Notes under the pieces: generated by a model
The model's database searches: none
Told to the model about the DNA's origin: nothing
What the model saw: the letters and a program-made list of their open reading frames with translations, nothing else
Source of the DNA: Polynucleobacter victoriensis
GTDB taxonomy: Bacteria; Pseudomonadota; Gammaproteobacteria; Burkholderiales; Burkholderiaceae
Reading direction: 5' to 3'
Length of the DNA stretch: 64,000 nt
Assembly: GCF_900187875.1 (NCBI RefSeq)
Contig: NZ_FYEX01000002.1
Location: 248,001 to 312,000, forward strand
Shown here: positions 1 through 7,062 of the stretch, in pieces
Numbering within the stretch: position 1 is the first letter of the stretch
How the letters are laid out: each line of letters starts with the position of its first letter
Translations under genes and position numbers: made by a program

Positions 1-30
1 GAATTTGTTGAATATGGGACATATGGAAGA

Positions 31-47
31 TGTCGGGAAAACCGACA
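31..47. repeat. 17-bp palindrome, class A (TGTCG-N7-CGACA)
   Basis: TGTCGGGAAAACCGACA, a 6-bp-arm inverted repeat. It is the exact reverse complement of the copies at 7434 and 8224. It lies downstream of the tautomerase stop, beyond the tRNA-like scar. No T-run follows, so it is not a typical intrinsic terminator. Function unknown. Confidence 0.7.
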
Positions 48-65
48 AATAAAAACTCACTATAC

Positions 66-134
66 AAAGGTGGTTTATAGAATTTTGGTGGCCCGGGGCG
101 GAATCGAACCAGGGCCTAGGATGCTCTATCCAAC
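66..134 (-). repeat. Degenerate tRNA 3'-end scar, copy 1
   Basis: On the minus strand this reads as a T-loop (TTCGATT), the acceptor 3' half CCGGGCC and an encoded CCA, with D-arm-like bases (GGATAGAGC) fused directly upstream; the anticodon arm is missing. It is therefore not a functional tRNA. The left part (AAGGTGGTTTATAG) is a worn form of the terminator found in the copies at 3107 and 5073. The acceptor end looks like a tRNA-Phe-type 3' end, but identity is uncertain because the body is lost. It ends three bases before the tautomerase stop codon. Confidence 0.65.
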
Positions 135-136
135 AA

Positions 137-526
137 TCAATTGTGATATCTGTATTCCTGAGTCTTACCGCCATAGCCATAAGATGCCGCTCTCACATCC
201 TGAACATAGATATAGCTCTCTTCATGAAGATTGCCTAGAATTCGCTCAAAACCCCTATATGCCTCTTTGATGTATTGGACCTTTTCATCTTTTGTATTAG
301 TTTCATCTGTAACTTTGATATCAAAGTAAAAGCTATTTTTACCCTGCTCACTCAATAGATGACCACCCACAAACCATTGATCGTGCTCTACATAATCAAT
401 AGCAATCGCTGTGACTTCTTTCTTCTTTCCCAAGACTCTATGGGTCAGATCTAATAGTAATTCGTTGATTTGCTTAGTAGTTTCTATTGATTTTTTACCG
501 CTGACTTTGACGTTCAAGATGGGCAT
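137..526 (-). CDS. Tautomerase family protein
   Basis: A 129-residue protein beginning Met-Pro-Ile. Once Met is removed, Pro1 would be the catalytic base of the tautomerase (4-oxalocrotonate tautomerase-like) superfamily, which interconverts keto and enol acids or acts on related electrophiles. The length fits a fused double-unit member rather than the short ~62-residue 4-OT. The substrate cannot be told. The start is well supported by GGAGAA seven bases upstream. It follows a MarR regulator on the same strand, and the same operator-like sequence precedes both genes, so it is probably the target of that regulator. The stop codon abuts a tRNA scar. Confidence 0.75.
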   Translation of the reverse strand: MPILNVKVSGKKSIETTKQINELLLDLTHRVLGKKKEVTAIAIDYVEHDQWFVGGHLLSEQGKNSFYFDIKVTDETNTKDEKVQYIKEAYRGFERILGNLHEESYIYVQDVRAASYGYGGKTQEYRYHN

Positions 527-540
527 AACATTCTCCTAAT

Positions 541-558
541 TAGTTAGCTATACAACTA
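541..558 (-). promoter_or_regulatory. Putative MarR operator before the tautomerase gene
   Basis: TAGTTAGCTATACAACTA has 5-bp inverted arms (TAGTT/AACTA). Seventeen of its 18 bases recur at 1015-1032 before the MarR gene. Two copies in front of two adjacent genes fit one regulator controlling both. Confidence 0.6.
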
Positions 559-580
559 TATGATCAAAAAAATTGGGGCG

Positions 581-994
581 CTACAAAACCTCACTTATTC
601 CCCTTAACTTACCGACAACATCTAAAAATTCGCTAGTACCCAACAATTTCTTAAGCTTCTTTGTAACTTCACCGCTGGCCGTATTGATGCTATCTTTGAT
701 TGCCTTAGCTTTCTTAGTTGGGTGAATCTCCATTTCACGAGCATCATCGGCTGATGGCAATCTTTCAATTAACCCCAACTTTTCTAATCCATCCAAACCT
801 CTAGAAGCTGTAGGCTTAGTAATATTCATTTCTTTAGCTAGAGCATTTTGATAAGAGCCCGGCTTATCCAATATCACTCTCAACATAAATGCTTGGGAAG
901 GCGTCAGACCAAAGGATTTAAATGCCAAAGTCCATTCCCGCTCCAATTTACGAGCAAGTGAAGTGGTATTGAAGTAAAGGCATTGTTCAAACAT
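581..994 (-). CDS. MarR family transcriptional regulator
   Basis: About 137 residues with a winged-helix MarR fold: a helix-turn-helix around NALAKEMNITKPTASRGLDG and the wing DAREMEIHPT. MarR proteins are dimeric repressors released by small phenolic or electrophilic ligands. An upstream in-frame TTG at 1012 exists, but the ATG at 994 is preferred. The promoter (TTGTAT, 17 bases, TATAGT) would start transcription at about that ATG, suggesting a leaderless mRNA. The operator-like repeat covers the -35 element, which fits autorepression. The tautomerase gene lies downstream on the same strand and carries the same operator. Confidence 0.82.
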   Translation of the reverse strand: MFEQCLYFNTTSLARKLEREWTLAFKSFGLTPSQAFMLRVILDKPGSYQNALAKEMNITKPTASRGLDGLEKLGLIERLPSADDAREMEIHPTKKAKAIKDSINTASGEVTKKLKKLLGTSEFLDVVGKLRGISEVL

Positions 995-1000
995 GGTCTC

Positions 1001-1032
1001 ACTATAGCACAAATTAGTTAGCTATACAACCA
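1001..1032 (-). promoter_or_regulatory. Promoter and operator of the MarR gene
   Basis: Minus strand: -35 TTGTAT (1024-1029), a 17-base spacer, -10 TATAGT (1001-1006). The repeat TAGTTAGCTATACAACCA at 1015-1032 covers the -35 box, so binding there would block RNA polymerase. Confidence 0.6.
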
Positions 1033-1042
1033 TAATCAAGAA

Positions 1043-1059
1043 TTTCGTTTAAAACGACA
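1043..1059. repeat. Degenerate 17-bp palindrome, class B
   Basis: TTTCGTTTAAAACGACA differs by one base from the class B palindromes at 3194 and 5160, so only one arm is intact. It lies between the doxX terminator and the MarR promoter. Confidence 0.5.
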
Positions 1060-1077
1060 TTAACTAGCAAAGAAAAT

Positions 1078-1095
1078 GGGGGCTAGAACGCCCCC
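1078..1095 (-). terminator. Terminator of the MarR-CDGSH-DoxX operon
   Basis: A perfect stem GGGGGC/GCCCCC with a 6-base loop, followed on the minus strand by ATTTTCTTT. It lies about 80 bases past the DoxX stop. Confidence 0.6.
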
Positions 1096-1177
1096 TCAAG
1101 GATGGTAATTAAAGCGGGGGAACACAACAGTAAACAAGTGGGCGTTATTGTGTTTTGATAGTCTTAGTTAATTCCAC

Positions 1178-1582
1178 TTATGCCTTGCAGCCATCAATGC
1201 TAATGGAACCAGCACCTGATGAAGCCAATACCAACAATCCACCAGTTACAGCAATATTCTTAAAGAATAATAACTGAGCAATAAATGCGGCATCTGCTGG
1301 AGCGGCCCAAAATGCGTGGCCAGTAATACTTGCCAGTACAGTAAAGATTGCAAGGCTGATTGCTACAAAACGAGTGTGATACCCAAGAATTAAAGCAAGG
1401 CCGCCTAAGATTTCAATAGCAATAACTACCCAAACCAAGATTGCTACAGCAGGCAAACCAAGAGACGCAAAATAACCTGTTGTACCCTCAACGCCCATTA
1501 ACTTATTGAGACCCGCTGGGAGGAACAATGCGGCAATGGCAATACGACCTAGTAGGTTTAATACATTTTCCAAGTTCTTCAT
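1178..1582 (-). CDS. DoxX family membrane protein
   Basis: A 134-residue integral membrane protein with four hydrophobic segments and the family's N-terminal pattern (LLGRIAIAALFLPAGLNKL). DoxX proteins are small quinone-linked membrane proteins; many are controlled by MarR-type regulators and linked to redox or thiol stress, but the exact reaction is unsettled. It is last of three same-strand genes (MarR, CDGSH protein, DoxX) spaced 10 to 35 bases apart, so it is very probably co-transcribed. A GC-rich terminator follows. Confidence 0.8.
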   Translation of the reverse strand: MKNLENVLNLLGRIAIAALFLPAGLNKLMGVEGTTGYFASLGLPAVAILVWVVIAIEILGGLALILGYHTRFVAISLAIFTVLASITGHAFWAAPADAAFIAQLLFFKNIAVTGGLLVLASSGAGSISIDGCKA

Positions 1583-1616
1583 AATTTTCCTTTTTTATAA
1601 ATTGATATAGAGGCTC

Positions 1617-1853
1617 TTAGAGCTTGTTATGACTGCCATCACAAAACACACCGTTGGAACTATGTTTACAGCCGCAAAGGTAAACGGTCTCAGTCTTATC
1701 TGCTGTAAACGCAACTGGAGTAAGCTCGGTAGTCTTATGACTTCCGTCGCAAAATGGTTGATTCTTGCTTAGGCCACAAGAACACCAGTAATAAGTTTGA
1801 CCAGCAGTTACTTCTACGGTATGAGGAGCTTTCTGAGCAATATGGGGTTTCAT
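1617..1853 (-). CDS. Dual CDGSH iron-sulfur domain protein
   Basis: 78 residues with two CDGSH-type motifs, CSCGLSKNQPFCDGSH and CGCKHSSNGVFCDGSH. Each gives three Cys and one His to hold a [2Fe-2S] cluster, as in the mitoNEET family. Such small tandem proteins in bacteria are thought to serve in electron transfer or redox sensing. It lies between a MarR regulator (10 bases upstream) and DoxX (34 bases downstream) in one operon, suggesting a redox-stress unit. Assignment is firm from the motifs; the physiological partner is inferred. Confidence 0.85.
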   Translation of the reverse strand: MKPHIAQKAPHTVEVTAGQTYYWCSCGLSKNQPFCDGSHKTTELTPVAFTADKTETVYLCGCKHSSNGVFCDGSHNKL

Positions 1854-1863
1854 GATGATTCCT

Positions 1864-2304
1864 TTACTTAGTAAAAATCGTTCTTAATAACTTGAGAGAC
1901 TCTTCAACTTCTTTAGCCTCTTTTTTTGAGAGCTTTTGAAACACCAACTCAAGATGCTTCAAATGATCTGGAAATACTTTTTCAAAAGTCTTTTGCCCTT
2001 TAGTAGTCAACTTGAGCAAATGACTTCGAGCATCATCAGGATTCTCTTGTATGGCAATAAATCCCTTTTGAACCATTCTTTCTACAACACCTGTTAAAGA
2101 GCTTTTAGAGATTAAAGTCTTTTCTCCCAACTGCTTAAAGCTCATGGGCGGTTGATTGGCCAGCGTGGCAATCACATCAAACTGGACGGGCAATAGTCCC
2201 AACCCTCGAATATGGGCGGAGGAGTAGCCCTCAAATTCTTGATAGGCTCTAGCGAGTTCTTTAATGATAGGAAGAAAGTTCATATACGTACTAATATAGT
2301 CCAT
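1864..2304 (-). CDS. MarR family transcriptional regulator
   Basis: 146 residues; a MarR winged-helix repressor with the HTH at MSFKQLGEKTLISKSSLTGV and wing NPDDARSHLLKLT. First gene of the operon with the CDGSH protein and DoxX, and probably their repressor. Start uncertain: ATG at 2304 or ATG at 2283 (first residues MNFLPI); neither has a clear ribosome site and both lie inside a nested inverted repeat (2278-2313) that looks like its own operator. It is not close in sequence to the MarR protein at 581-994 and has a different operator. Confidence 0.82.
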   Translation of the reverse strand: MDYISTYMNFLPIIKELARAYQEFEGYSSAHIRGLGLLPVQFDVIATLANQPPMSFKQLGEKTLISKSSLTGVVERMVQKGFIAIQENPDDARSHLLKLTTKGQKTFEKVFPDHLKHLELVFQKLSKKEAKEVEESLKLLRTIFTK

Positions 2305-2313
2305 ATATGAACT
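2278..2313 (-). promoter_or_regulatory. Nested palindromic operator over the MarR start
   Basis: AGTCCATATATGAACT (2298-2313) is a 16-bp palindrome with one mismatched pair. A wider repeat pairs GTTCATATA (2278-2286) with TATATGAAC (2304-2312). A homodimeric regulator binding here would cover the gene start. Confidence 0.55.
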
Positions 2314-2466
2314 AATGTCAAACGCCCTATTAGGCGAAGGGGTATCTTCTACAAAAAAACATTTCGGGCGTCACAAAGCCTTCATATAAGAATGACCGTA
2401 AATTTAGTTACAAAAATTTATAGAAATGGTGATAATAGGTACATCAACCCTAAGTAAGATTTTTCT

Positions 2467-3108
2467 ATGTTCAGCACCCCATCCCTTAGTTTTTTTCAAG
2501 AAATCATTGAGCTGATTGGTATCTTTTCATTTGCCGCATCAGGATTGATAGCTGCCTTAAGAAAAAAATTGGATTTGGTTGGCGTGAGTATCGTGGCTGG
2601 TTTAACAGCTTTTGGTGGCGGTACATTGAGAGATATTCTTTTAGACCGCAGACCATTCTTTTGGGTTGAACACTCTTACTGGCTCTGGGTGATCATTGGT
2701 TTAACAGTTGTGAGTATTTGGTTTATTAAGAACAAGCATCTGGTGTATACCGAAAAAATGATTCAGTTACCTGACGCAATGGGCTTGGCATTGGCAACCA
2801 TCCTAGGCACTCAAATTGCTCTTCAATTTGATATGCCAGTCATTGTGGCCATTTTGCTAGGCGTCATTTCTGCAACGTTTGGTGGCGCTTTGCGCGACAT
2901 CGTGTGCGGAGAAATTCCACAGCTATTTTCTGACAATCGTCCCTATGCGGTAATTGCTTTTGCTGGTAGCGGTTTATATATCTTTTTGAGCTCTTATTTA
3001 TTAGACAACTCTACGGCTGCCGTGATTTCATTTGTGTTTATTTTCACAATTCGAGCGATTGCCTTATATAAAAATTGGCATCTTCCAAGTTTCAGGGCTC
3101 AAAAGTAA
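2467..3108 (+). CDS. TRIC-type cation channel family protein (UPF0126)
   Basis: 213 residues, about seven hydrophobic segments, built from two repeated halves. Each carries the family signature: AFGGGTLRDILLDRRPFFW in the first half and FGGALRDIVCGEIPQLF in the second. This matches bacterial homologues of trimeric intracellular cation (TRIC) channels, monovalent-cation channels of the inner membrane (E. coli YadS family); another family member has been linked to glycine movement. It stands alone. A tRNA-derived direct repeat starts right at its stop codon, so it lies between two insertion scars. Confidence 0.82.
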   Translation: MFSTPSLSFFQEIIELIGIFSFAASGLIAALRKKLDLVGVSIVAGLTAFGGGTLRDILLDRRPFFWVEHSYWLWVIIGLTVVSIWFIKNKHLVYTEKMIQLPDAMGLALATILGTQIALQFDMPVIVAILLGVISATFGGALRDIVCGEIPQLFSDNRPYAVIAFAGSGLYIFLSSYLLDNSTAAVISFVFIFTIRAIALYKNWHLPSFRAQK

Positions 3109-3210
3109 AAAACCACCCGAAGGTGGTGTGCGAATCTTGGTGGCCCGGGGGCGGAATCGACCAGGGCCCAGGATGTCTGACTCTATCTAGGAATGTCGTT
3201 TAAAACGACA
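3107..3210 (-). repeat. ~104-bp direct repeat: tRNA 3' end, terminator, palindrome (copy 2)
   Basis: Left to right: a hairpin ACCACC-CGAA-GGTGGT, which on the minus strand ends in a T-run (the terminator of the lost tRNA); the tRNA acceptor and T-arm remnant (3138-3166, one extra G and a damaged T-loop); a D-arm-like stretch; and the class B palindrome TGTCGTTTAAAACGACA at 3194-3210. From 3138 on it matches the copy at 5105 except for one G. The pair brackets ybaL in direct orientation. Not a functional tRNA. Confidence 0.8.
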
Positions 3211-3335
3211 CTACTTGCGATCCCTTAATCATTAACCAAAGCATTAAGTTAATTTAACAACCCAAATACCCCTTTTGATATAGTGAATTATTATTGTGCT
3301 TTATAAAACTCCAACAGTATTAAGGGGTCAGATAC

Positions 3336-5039
3336 ATGCCACATGACGTAAGCCTTATTGCCATTCTTGCAGCCGGATTTAGTTTGGCCCTCATCATGGG
3401 GTTTGCGGTCACTTATCTGAAAATGCCGCCGTTGGTCGGCTACTTACTAGCAGGCGTACTTATTGGCCCTGCAACTCCGGGCTTTGTCGCTGATATTGGT
3501 TTATCGATGCAATTGGCCGAACTCGGCGTGATGCTTCTGATGTTTGGGGTGGGCTTGCATTTCTCAATTGGCGACTTGATGTCTGTCAAAAAAATCGCCA
3601 TCCCTGGCGCGCTTTTTCAAATGATAGTTGCAACAGTCCTTGGCTTTTTGGTTGCCAATTATTGGGGTTGGTCTTTATTGGGCTCCATCGTGTTTGGCTT
3701 AAGTTTGTCCGTTGCAAGTACGGTCGTTTTATTGCGAGCACTCGAAGACAAAGGGCTCTTGGGCACGTCCAACGGAAAAATAGCCGTGGGTTGGCTTGTT
3801 GTAGAAGATTTGGTGATGGTGTTGGCTTTGGTACTTCTTCCTGTATTGGCTGAATTACTTCAACATGATGGCATCAATGCTGCCAGCGGCAACATCGATG
3901 AACTGCTCAAACCAATCGGCATTACCTTGGCCAAGGTCACTGCGTTCATCGTGCTCATGTTGGTCATTGGTAAAAGACTACTCCCAAAAATCTTGTGGTT
4001 AGTAGCAAAGAATGGTTCTAGAGAATTATTCACACTAGCTGTGATTGCATCTGCAATCGGGATTGCTTTCTTAGCAGCAAAAATATTCGATGTCTCTTTT
4101 GCTCTCGGGGCATTCTTTGCCGGCATGATGCTTGGCGAATCTAAGTTAAGCCAAAGAGCCGCTGATGAATCTCTACCCCTCAGAGATGCTTTTGCCGTAC
4201 TCTTCTTTGTATCGGTAGGAATGCTATTTGATCCACAAATTTTGTGGCACGAACCGCTCAAACTTCTTATTGTGATTTTTATTATTTTGATTGGAAAAAC
4301 ATTGGCTGCTATGGCCCTTGTTTTACTGTTCAGGTACCCACTCAACACTGCGGCAACCGTTGGTATCAGCTTGGCTCAAATCGGAGAGTTCTCTTTCATT
4401 CTTGCGGGAATGGGCTTGGCCATGAACCTCATTCCAAACGAAGCCTATAGCCTGATTCTTGCAGGAGCAATCATCTCGATTGCCCTTAATTCGTTTTTGT
4501 TCGACAGCATTTCACCTTTGATCAATTGGGCCAGAAAGCGCTCAGCCCTTGCAAGAAATTTAGATCAACGCATGGATCCTTTAGCATTACTGCCAACTTC
4601 TACACAAGAATCTCTACTGACTGGACAGGTGGTGATTGTTGGTCAAGGTCGTGTTGGTAAAAGAGTGCTTGAAAAGTTAAAGGCGGAAGGTGTTTCTTGT
4701 GTGGTAGCCGAGAAGGATCGCTCGATTGTTGAGAGCCTCAGAAAATCTGGAACGCCAGCTGTGTCTGGAGATGCGTCTGATCCATTCGTACTCATACAGG
4801 CACACATTGCAAATGCTGCCATCATGGTGATTGCCTCGCAGGACTCGATTGATATCAGCAAAATGGTAGAAACTGCTAGAACCCTCAACCCAAAGATATC
4901 AATCTTTATTCGCGCAAGGGATAGCGAAGCAATTGAGATATATAACAAAGAAGGTTGGGGTCAATCTTTCACACCCGAAGATGAATTGGCGAATCGTTTC
5001 TCTGTAGAAGTACTGAAAGAATTAAGACGAATACCTTAA
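3336..5039 (+). CDS. ybaL: YbaL/KefB-type monovalent cation:proton antiporter
   Basis: 567 residues. The N-terminal ~390 form a CPA2-family Na+/H+ exchanger domain of about 12 membrane segments; KMPPLVGYLLAGVLIGP and AELGVMLLMFGVGLHFS are nearly those of E. coli YbaL. The C-terminal ~150 are a TrkA-N/RCK domain with an NAD-binding glycine motif (VVIVGQGRVGKRVLEKL). The family moves K+ or Na+ against protons under nucleotide control at the inner membrane. Length is usual for the family. It is the only gene between two direct tRNA-derived repeats (3107 and 5073), so it looks like a discrete cassette that could be lost by recombination between them. Confidence 0.87.
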   Translation: MPHDVSLIAILAAGFSLALIMGFAVTYLKMPPLVGYLLAGVLIGPATPGFVADIGLSMQLAELGVMLLMFGVGLHFSIGDLMSVKKIAIPGALFQMIVATVLGFLVANYWGWSLLGSIVFGLSLSVASTVVLLRALEDKGLLGTSNGKIAVGWLVVEDLVMVLALVLLPVLAELLQHDGINAASGNIDELLKPIGITLAKVTAFIVLMLVIGKRLLPKILWLVAKNGSRELFTLAVIASAIGIAFLAAKIFDVSFALGAFFAGMMLGESKLSQRAADESLPLRDAFAVLFFVSVGMLFDPQILWHEPLKLLIVIFIILIGKTLAAMALVLLFRYPLNTAATVGISLAQIGEFSFILAGMGLAMNLIPNEAYSLILAGAIISIALNSFLFDSISPLINWARKRSALARNLDQRMDPLALLPTSTQESLLTGQVVIVGQGRVGKRVLEKLKAEGVSCVVAEKDRSIVESLRKSGTPAVSGDASDPFVLIQAHIANAAIMVIASQDSIDISKMVETARTLNPKISIFIRARDSEAIEIYNKEGWGQSFTPEDELANRFSVEVLKELRRIP

Positions 5040-5072
5040 AGCTGTGTAATCAAGCAAGCAATCTCACAAACG

Positions 5073-5176
5073 AAAAAACCACCCGAAGGTGGTTTATAGA
5101 TTCTTGGTGGCCCGGGGCGGAATCGACCAGGGCCCAGGATGTCTGACTCTATCTAGGAATGTCGTTTAAAACGACA
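5073..5176 (-). repeat. ~104-bp direct repeat: tRNA 3' end, terminator, palindrome (copy 3)
   Basis: Same order as the copy at 3107: terminator hairpin (5073-5093), tRNA acceptor/T-arm remnant with encoded CCA (from 5105), D-arm-like piece, and the class B palindrome at 5160-5176. The palindrome ends on the base before the TGA stop of the next gene. Confidence 0.8.
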
Positions 5177-5443
5177 TCACGAACACTTACACCCGCCACC
5201 ACAGCCACCACCCTGCTTGGCCTGAGTGGTACCACCAGTATCCAGTTGAGCTGGATAACCATCCTCAATTAATGCGGCAATCAAATCATCCGTCTTATCG
5301 GTAGCCCTTGTCACTTTTACCTTGCCAGCGGCTAAGTCAACATTTACATCGCCAACACCATCTAATGCTTTAAGGGCACTAGTCACATGCTTTACACAAG
5401 AACCGCAAGTCATGCCACTTACATTTAAATTAATTTCACTCAT
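5177..5443 (-). CDS. Heavy-metal-associated (CopZ-like) metallochaperone
   Basis: 88 residues from the ATG at 5443, which has AAAGGA just upstream; a longer start at 5488 would overlap the preceding gene and is rejected. An HMA ferredoxin-like fold with the copper-binding motif GMTCGSCVKHV near residue 10, then an unusual Cys/Gly-rich tail (GGGCGGGCKCS) that could be a second metal site. Likely a cytosolic Cu(I) carrier. Last gene of a copper-type group (5177-7025). Its TGA stop is directly joined to the palindrome of a tRNA-derived repeat, marking the edge of an inserted segment. Confidence 0.82.
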   Translation of the reverse strand: MSEINLNVSGMTCGSCVKHVTSALKALDGVGDVNVDLAAGKVKVTRATDKTDDLIAALIEDGYPAQLDTGGTTQAKQGGGCGGGCKCS

Positions 5444-5453
5444 TTGTATTCCT

Positions 5454-5915
5454 TTATCTATAGGACTGGTAAACGCTTGGTTTTCCATTCATCCCAATTA
5501 ATAAAACATCATATGGATCTTTTCTCCCTTTATATTCAGGGCCATCCATACCCGGAGAGCCAACAGGCATAGCTGGAACGGCTAGGCCAATGGCTATAGG
5601 TTTTTCTGCTAATAGTCGCTTAATTTCTTTAGCAGGCACATGACCTTCAATGGCATAGCCGCCAATTAATGCGGTGTGACAAGAGCCAAATTGAATAGGC
5701 ATTCCTAGCTTCTTACGAATCTCATCATTACCATCTGTATAAGTTTTGACAGCAAAACCATTCTTTTCAACATGGTCAGCCCAATCTTTACAACAACCAC
5801 AAGTAGGGCTCTTCCACATCGTAATAACAGGGTTTTCAGTAGCCGCGAAACTGAGCGTAGGCAATAAAACTAGCCCTAAAGAAATAAGTCTTCTTTGTTG
5901 ATTTACTTGTTTCAT
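5454..5915 (-). CDS. DUF411 family secreted metal-binding protein
   Basis: 153 residues with an N-terminal signal peptide (QQRRLISLGLVLLPTLSFA) and a DUF411 domain: SPTCGCCKDWADHVEKNGF, then FGSCHTALIGGYAIEGHVPA and a PAMPVGSPGM segment. DUF411 proteins are periplasmic, often lie in copper or silver resistance clusters and are thought to bind metal through the CxCC and Cys-His motifs. It lies 10 bases upstream of the CopZ-like gene and downstream of a Met/His-rich membrane protein. A 9-bp stem hairpin precedes it. Confidence 0.82.
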   Translation of the reverse strand: MKQVNQQRRLISLGLVLLPTLSFAATENPVITMWKSPTCGCCKDWADHVEKNGFAVKTYTDGNDEIRKKLGMPIQFGSCHTALIGGYAIEGHVPAKEIKRLLAEKPIAIGLAVPAMPVGSPGMDGPEYKGRKDPYDVLLIGMNGKPSVYQSYR

Positions 5916-5942
5916 CTTTTAACCATCACTTTCTTTGAGTAA

Positions 5943-5964
5943 AGATTGCCCTTGCGGGCAATCT
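5943..5964 (-). terminator. Perfect hairpin between metal-cluster genes
   Basis: AGATTGCCC and GGGCAATCT pair around a 4-base loop, followed on the minus strand by TTTACTC. It lies between the Met/His-rich membrane protein and the DUF411 gene and may end or attenuate the upstream transcript. Confidence 0.5.
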
Positions 5965-5969
5965 CCTGA

Positions 5970-6635
5970 TTAATGATTGTGTCCTTGGTTATTCATCGGC
6001 ATGTTTTGTTTCATTTGCTCGGGCATCTGTCCGCCATTCATTGGCATTTGATTGGTAGGCATATTGCCCATCATTTTCTGATGTTGCTTCATCATCTTTT
6101 CATGCTCTTCGGGATGACAGAACTCATGGCTATCAGCACCAGAACTCATTTGATGAGCACCTGCTCCTTTATAACCAAGAATGGATGGGTCAAGCATGCC
6201 AGCAATCATGGCAATATGACCGAACACTAGAAACAGGGCAACGCAGATCGCATGGATTTTTAATTTACCCATTTGATCCAACGCCTTATTGACTAAACCC
6301 ATCTCTTGTAAAGCAATCCAAATCAGCGGCAAGCCAGCAATAAGATATGTCCCAACAGCAATCACATCAATGACCGTTCTCCATTCGCCTGCTTTGGTAA
6401 TTGGTATGACGGCATTCGTCATGATGTAGATGATGATGCCTACAAAGTAAATGCCTACCGCAATACCAGCAAAACGATTGAGGTAATAGACCGCCCCATC
6501 GAACTTACGAGTAAAGAGTAGATACAGCTCAGTAATTGCCAAAGTCTCAGCCAAGATGACTGGGATAGCCATAAAGATAATCAAGTTCCAAGGCTGATTA
6601 ACAGCCAATAACTCCATGTAGTGAGTCATGTTCAT
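5970..6635 (-). CDS. Integral membrane protein with Met/His-rich tail (DUF6803-like)
   Basis: 221 residues from the ATG at 6635 (GGAGA seven bases upstream); an in-frame GTG at 6671 is less likely. About five membrane segments in the first 155 residues, then a hydrophilic tail of about 65 residues crowded with Met and His (repeated MP and QMP units, ending HNH), the kind of composition that binds Cu(I) or Cu(II). It resembles family DUF6803, by recall only. Flanked by a DUF411 and a CopZ-like gene on one side and a Cys/His secreted protein on the other, so a copper-handling role is inferred. Confidence 0.65.
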   Translation of the reverse strand: MNMTHYMELLAVNQPWNLIIFMAIPVILAETLAITELYLLFTRKFDGAVYYLNRFAGIAVGIYFVGIIIYIMTNAVIPITKAGEWRTVIDVIAVGTYLIAGLPLIWIALQEMGLVNKALDQMGKLKIHAICVALFLVFGHIAMIAGMLDPSILGYKGAGAHQMSSGADSHEFCHPEEHEKMMKQHQKMMGNMPTNQMPMNGGQMPEQMKQNMPMNNQGHNH

Positions 6636-6692
6636 ATATTTCTCCAATAGATAACCGTAGCTTAGTGCCACAAAAATTAGTTAAAACAAAAA

Positions 6693-7025
6693 TTAACTAA
6701 ATTGTCTTGGAGGCTTGAAGATGTGATTAGGGATCGCCTCAACAACTAATTGAGGAACCCACGCAACAAAGTGACTTGAAAAGTCTGGTTGCTTGTATTG
6801 ATTTGTAGATAGATTAGCGACTACCCCCAAACAGCATTGGTGGTGAGTTTGATGATTGGTTGATTGTAACTTTTCAATCTTGGTGTCGGCATTTGTATGA
6901 CAGTCATGTTGAACCACATGCTGAACATGAGTATCCCCTAAAGACTCATATGACGCAGACATACTGCCCGCATGAATGAGGCTAACAAATATGGAGAGGC
7001 ATAAAAACGCACAAATCCGACGCAT
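6693..7025 (-). CDS. Small secreted Cys/His-rich protein, possible copper partner
   Basis: 110 residues with a signal peptide ending near residue 20, then a region rich in His and Cys (HVQHVVQHDCH, HQTHHQCC). No family is recognised with confidence; the layout resembles small periplasmic proteins (such as DUF2946-like) found before copper genes. It is first in the run 7025 to 5177 on the minus strand, 57 bases before the Met/His-rich membrane protein. Metal binding is inferred from composition and neighbours. Confidence 0.55.
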   Translation of the reverse strand: MRRICAFLCLSIFVSLIHAGSMSASYESLGDTHVQHVVQHDCHTNADTKIEKLQSTNHQTHHQCCLGVVANLSTNQYKQPDFSSHFVAWVPQLVVEAIPNHIFKPPRQFS

Positions 7026-7062
7026 AATTCATTTTATTCCTTTTTAATATATTTGTTAAATC

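Noticed and set aside
3860..4348. 162-codon open frame antisense to ybaL
   Set aside because: It lies wholly within a well-supported gene, has no domain pattern and no ribosome site.
66..5136. tRNA-like sequences at 86, 3138 and 5105 as functional tRNA genes
   Set aside because: No anticodon arm or 5' acceptor half is present, and in two copies the T-loop is damaged; they are remnants.
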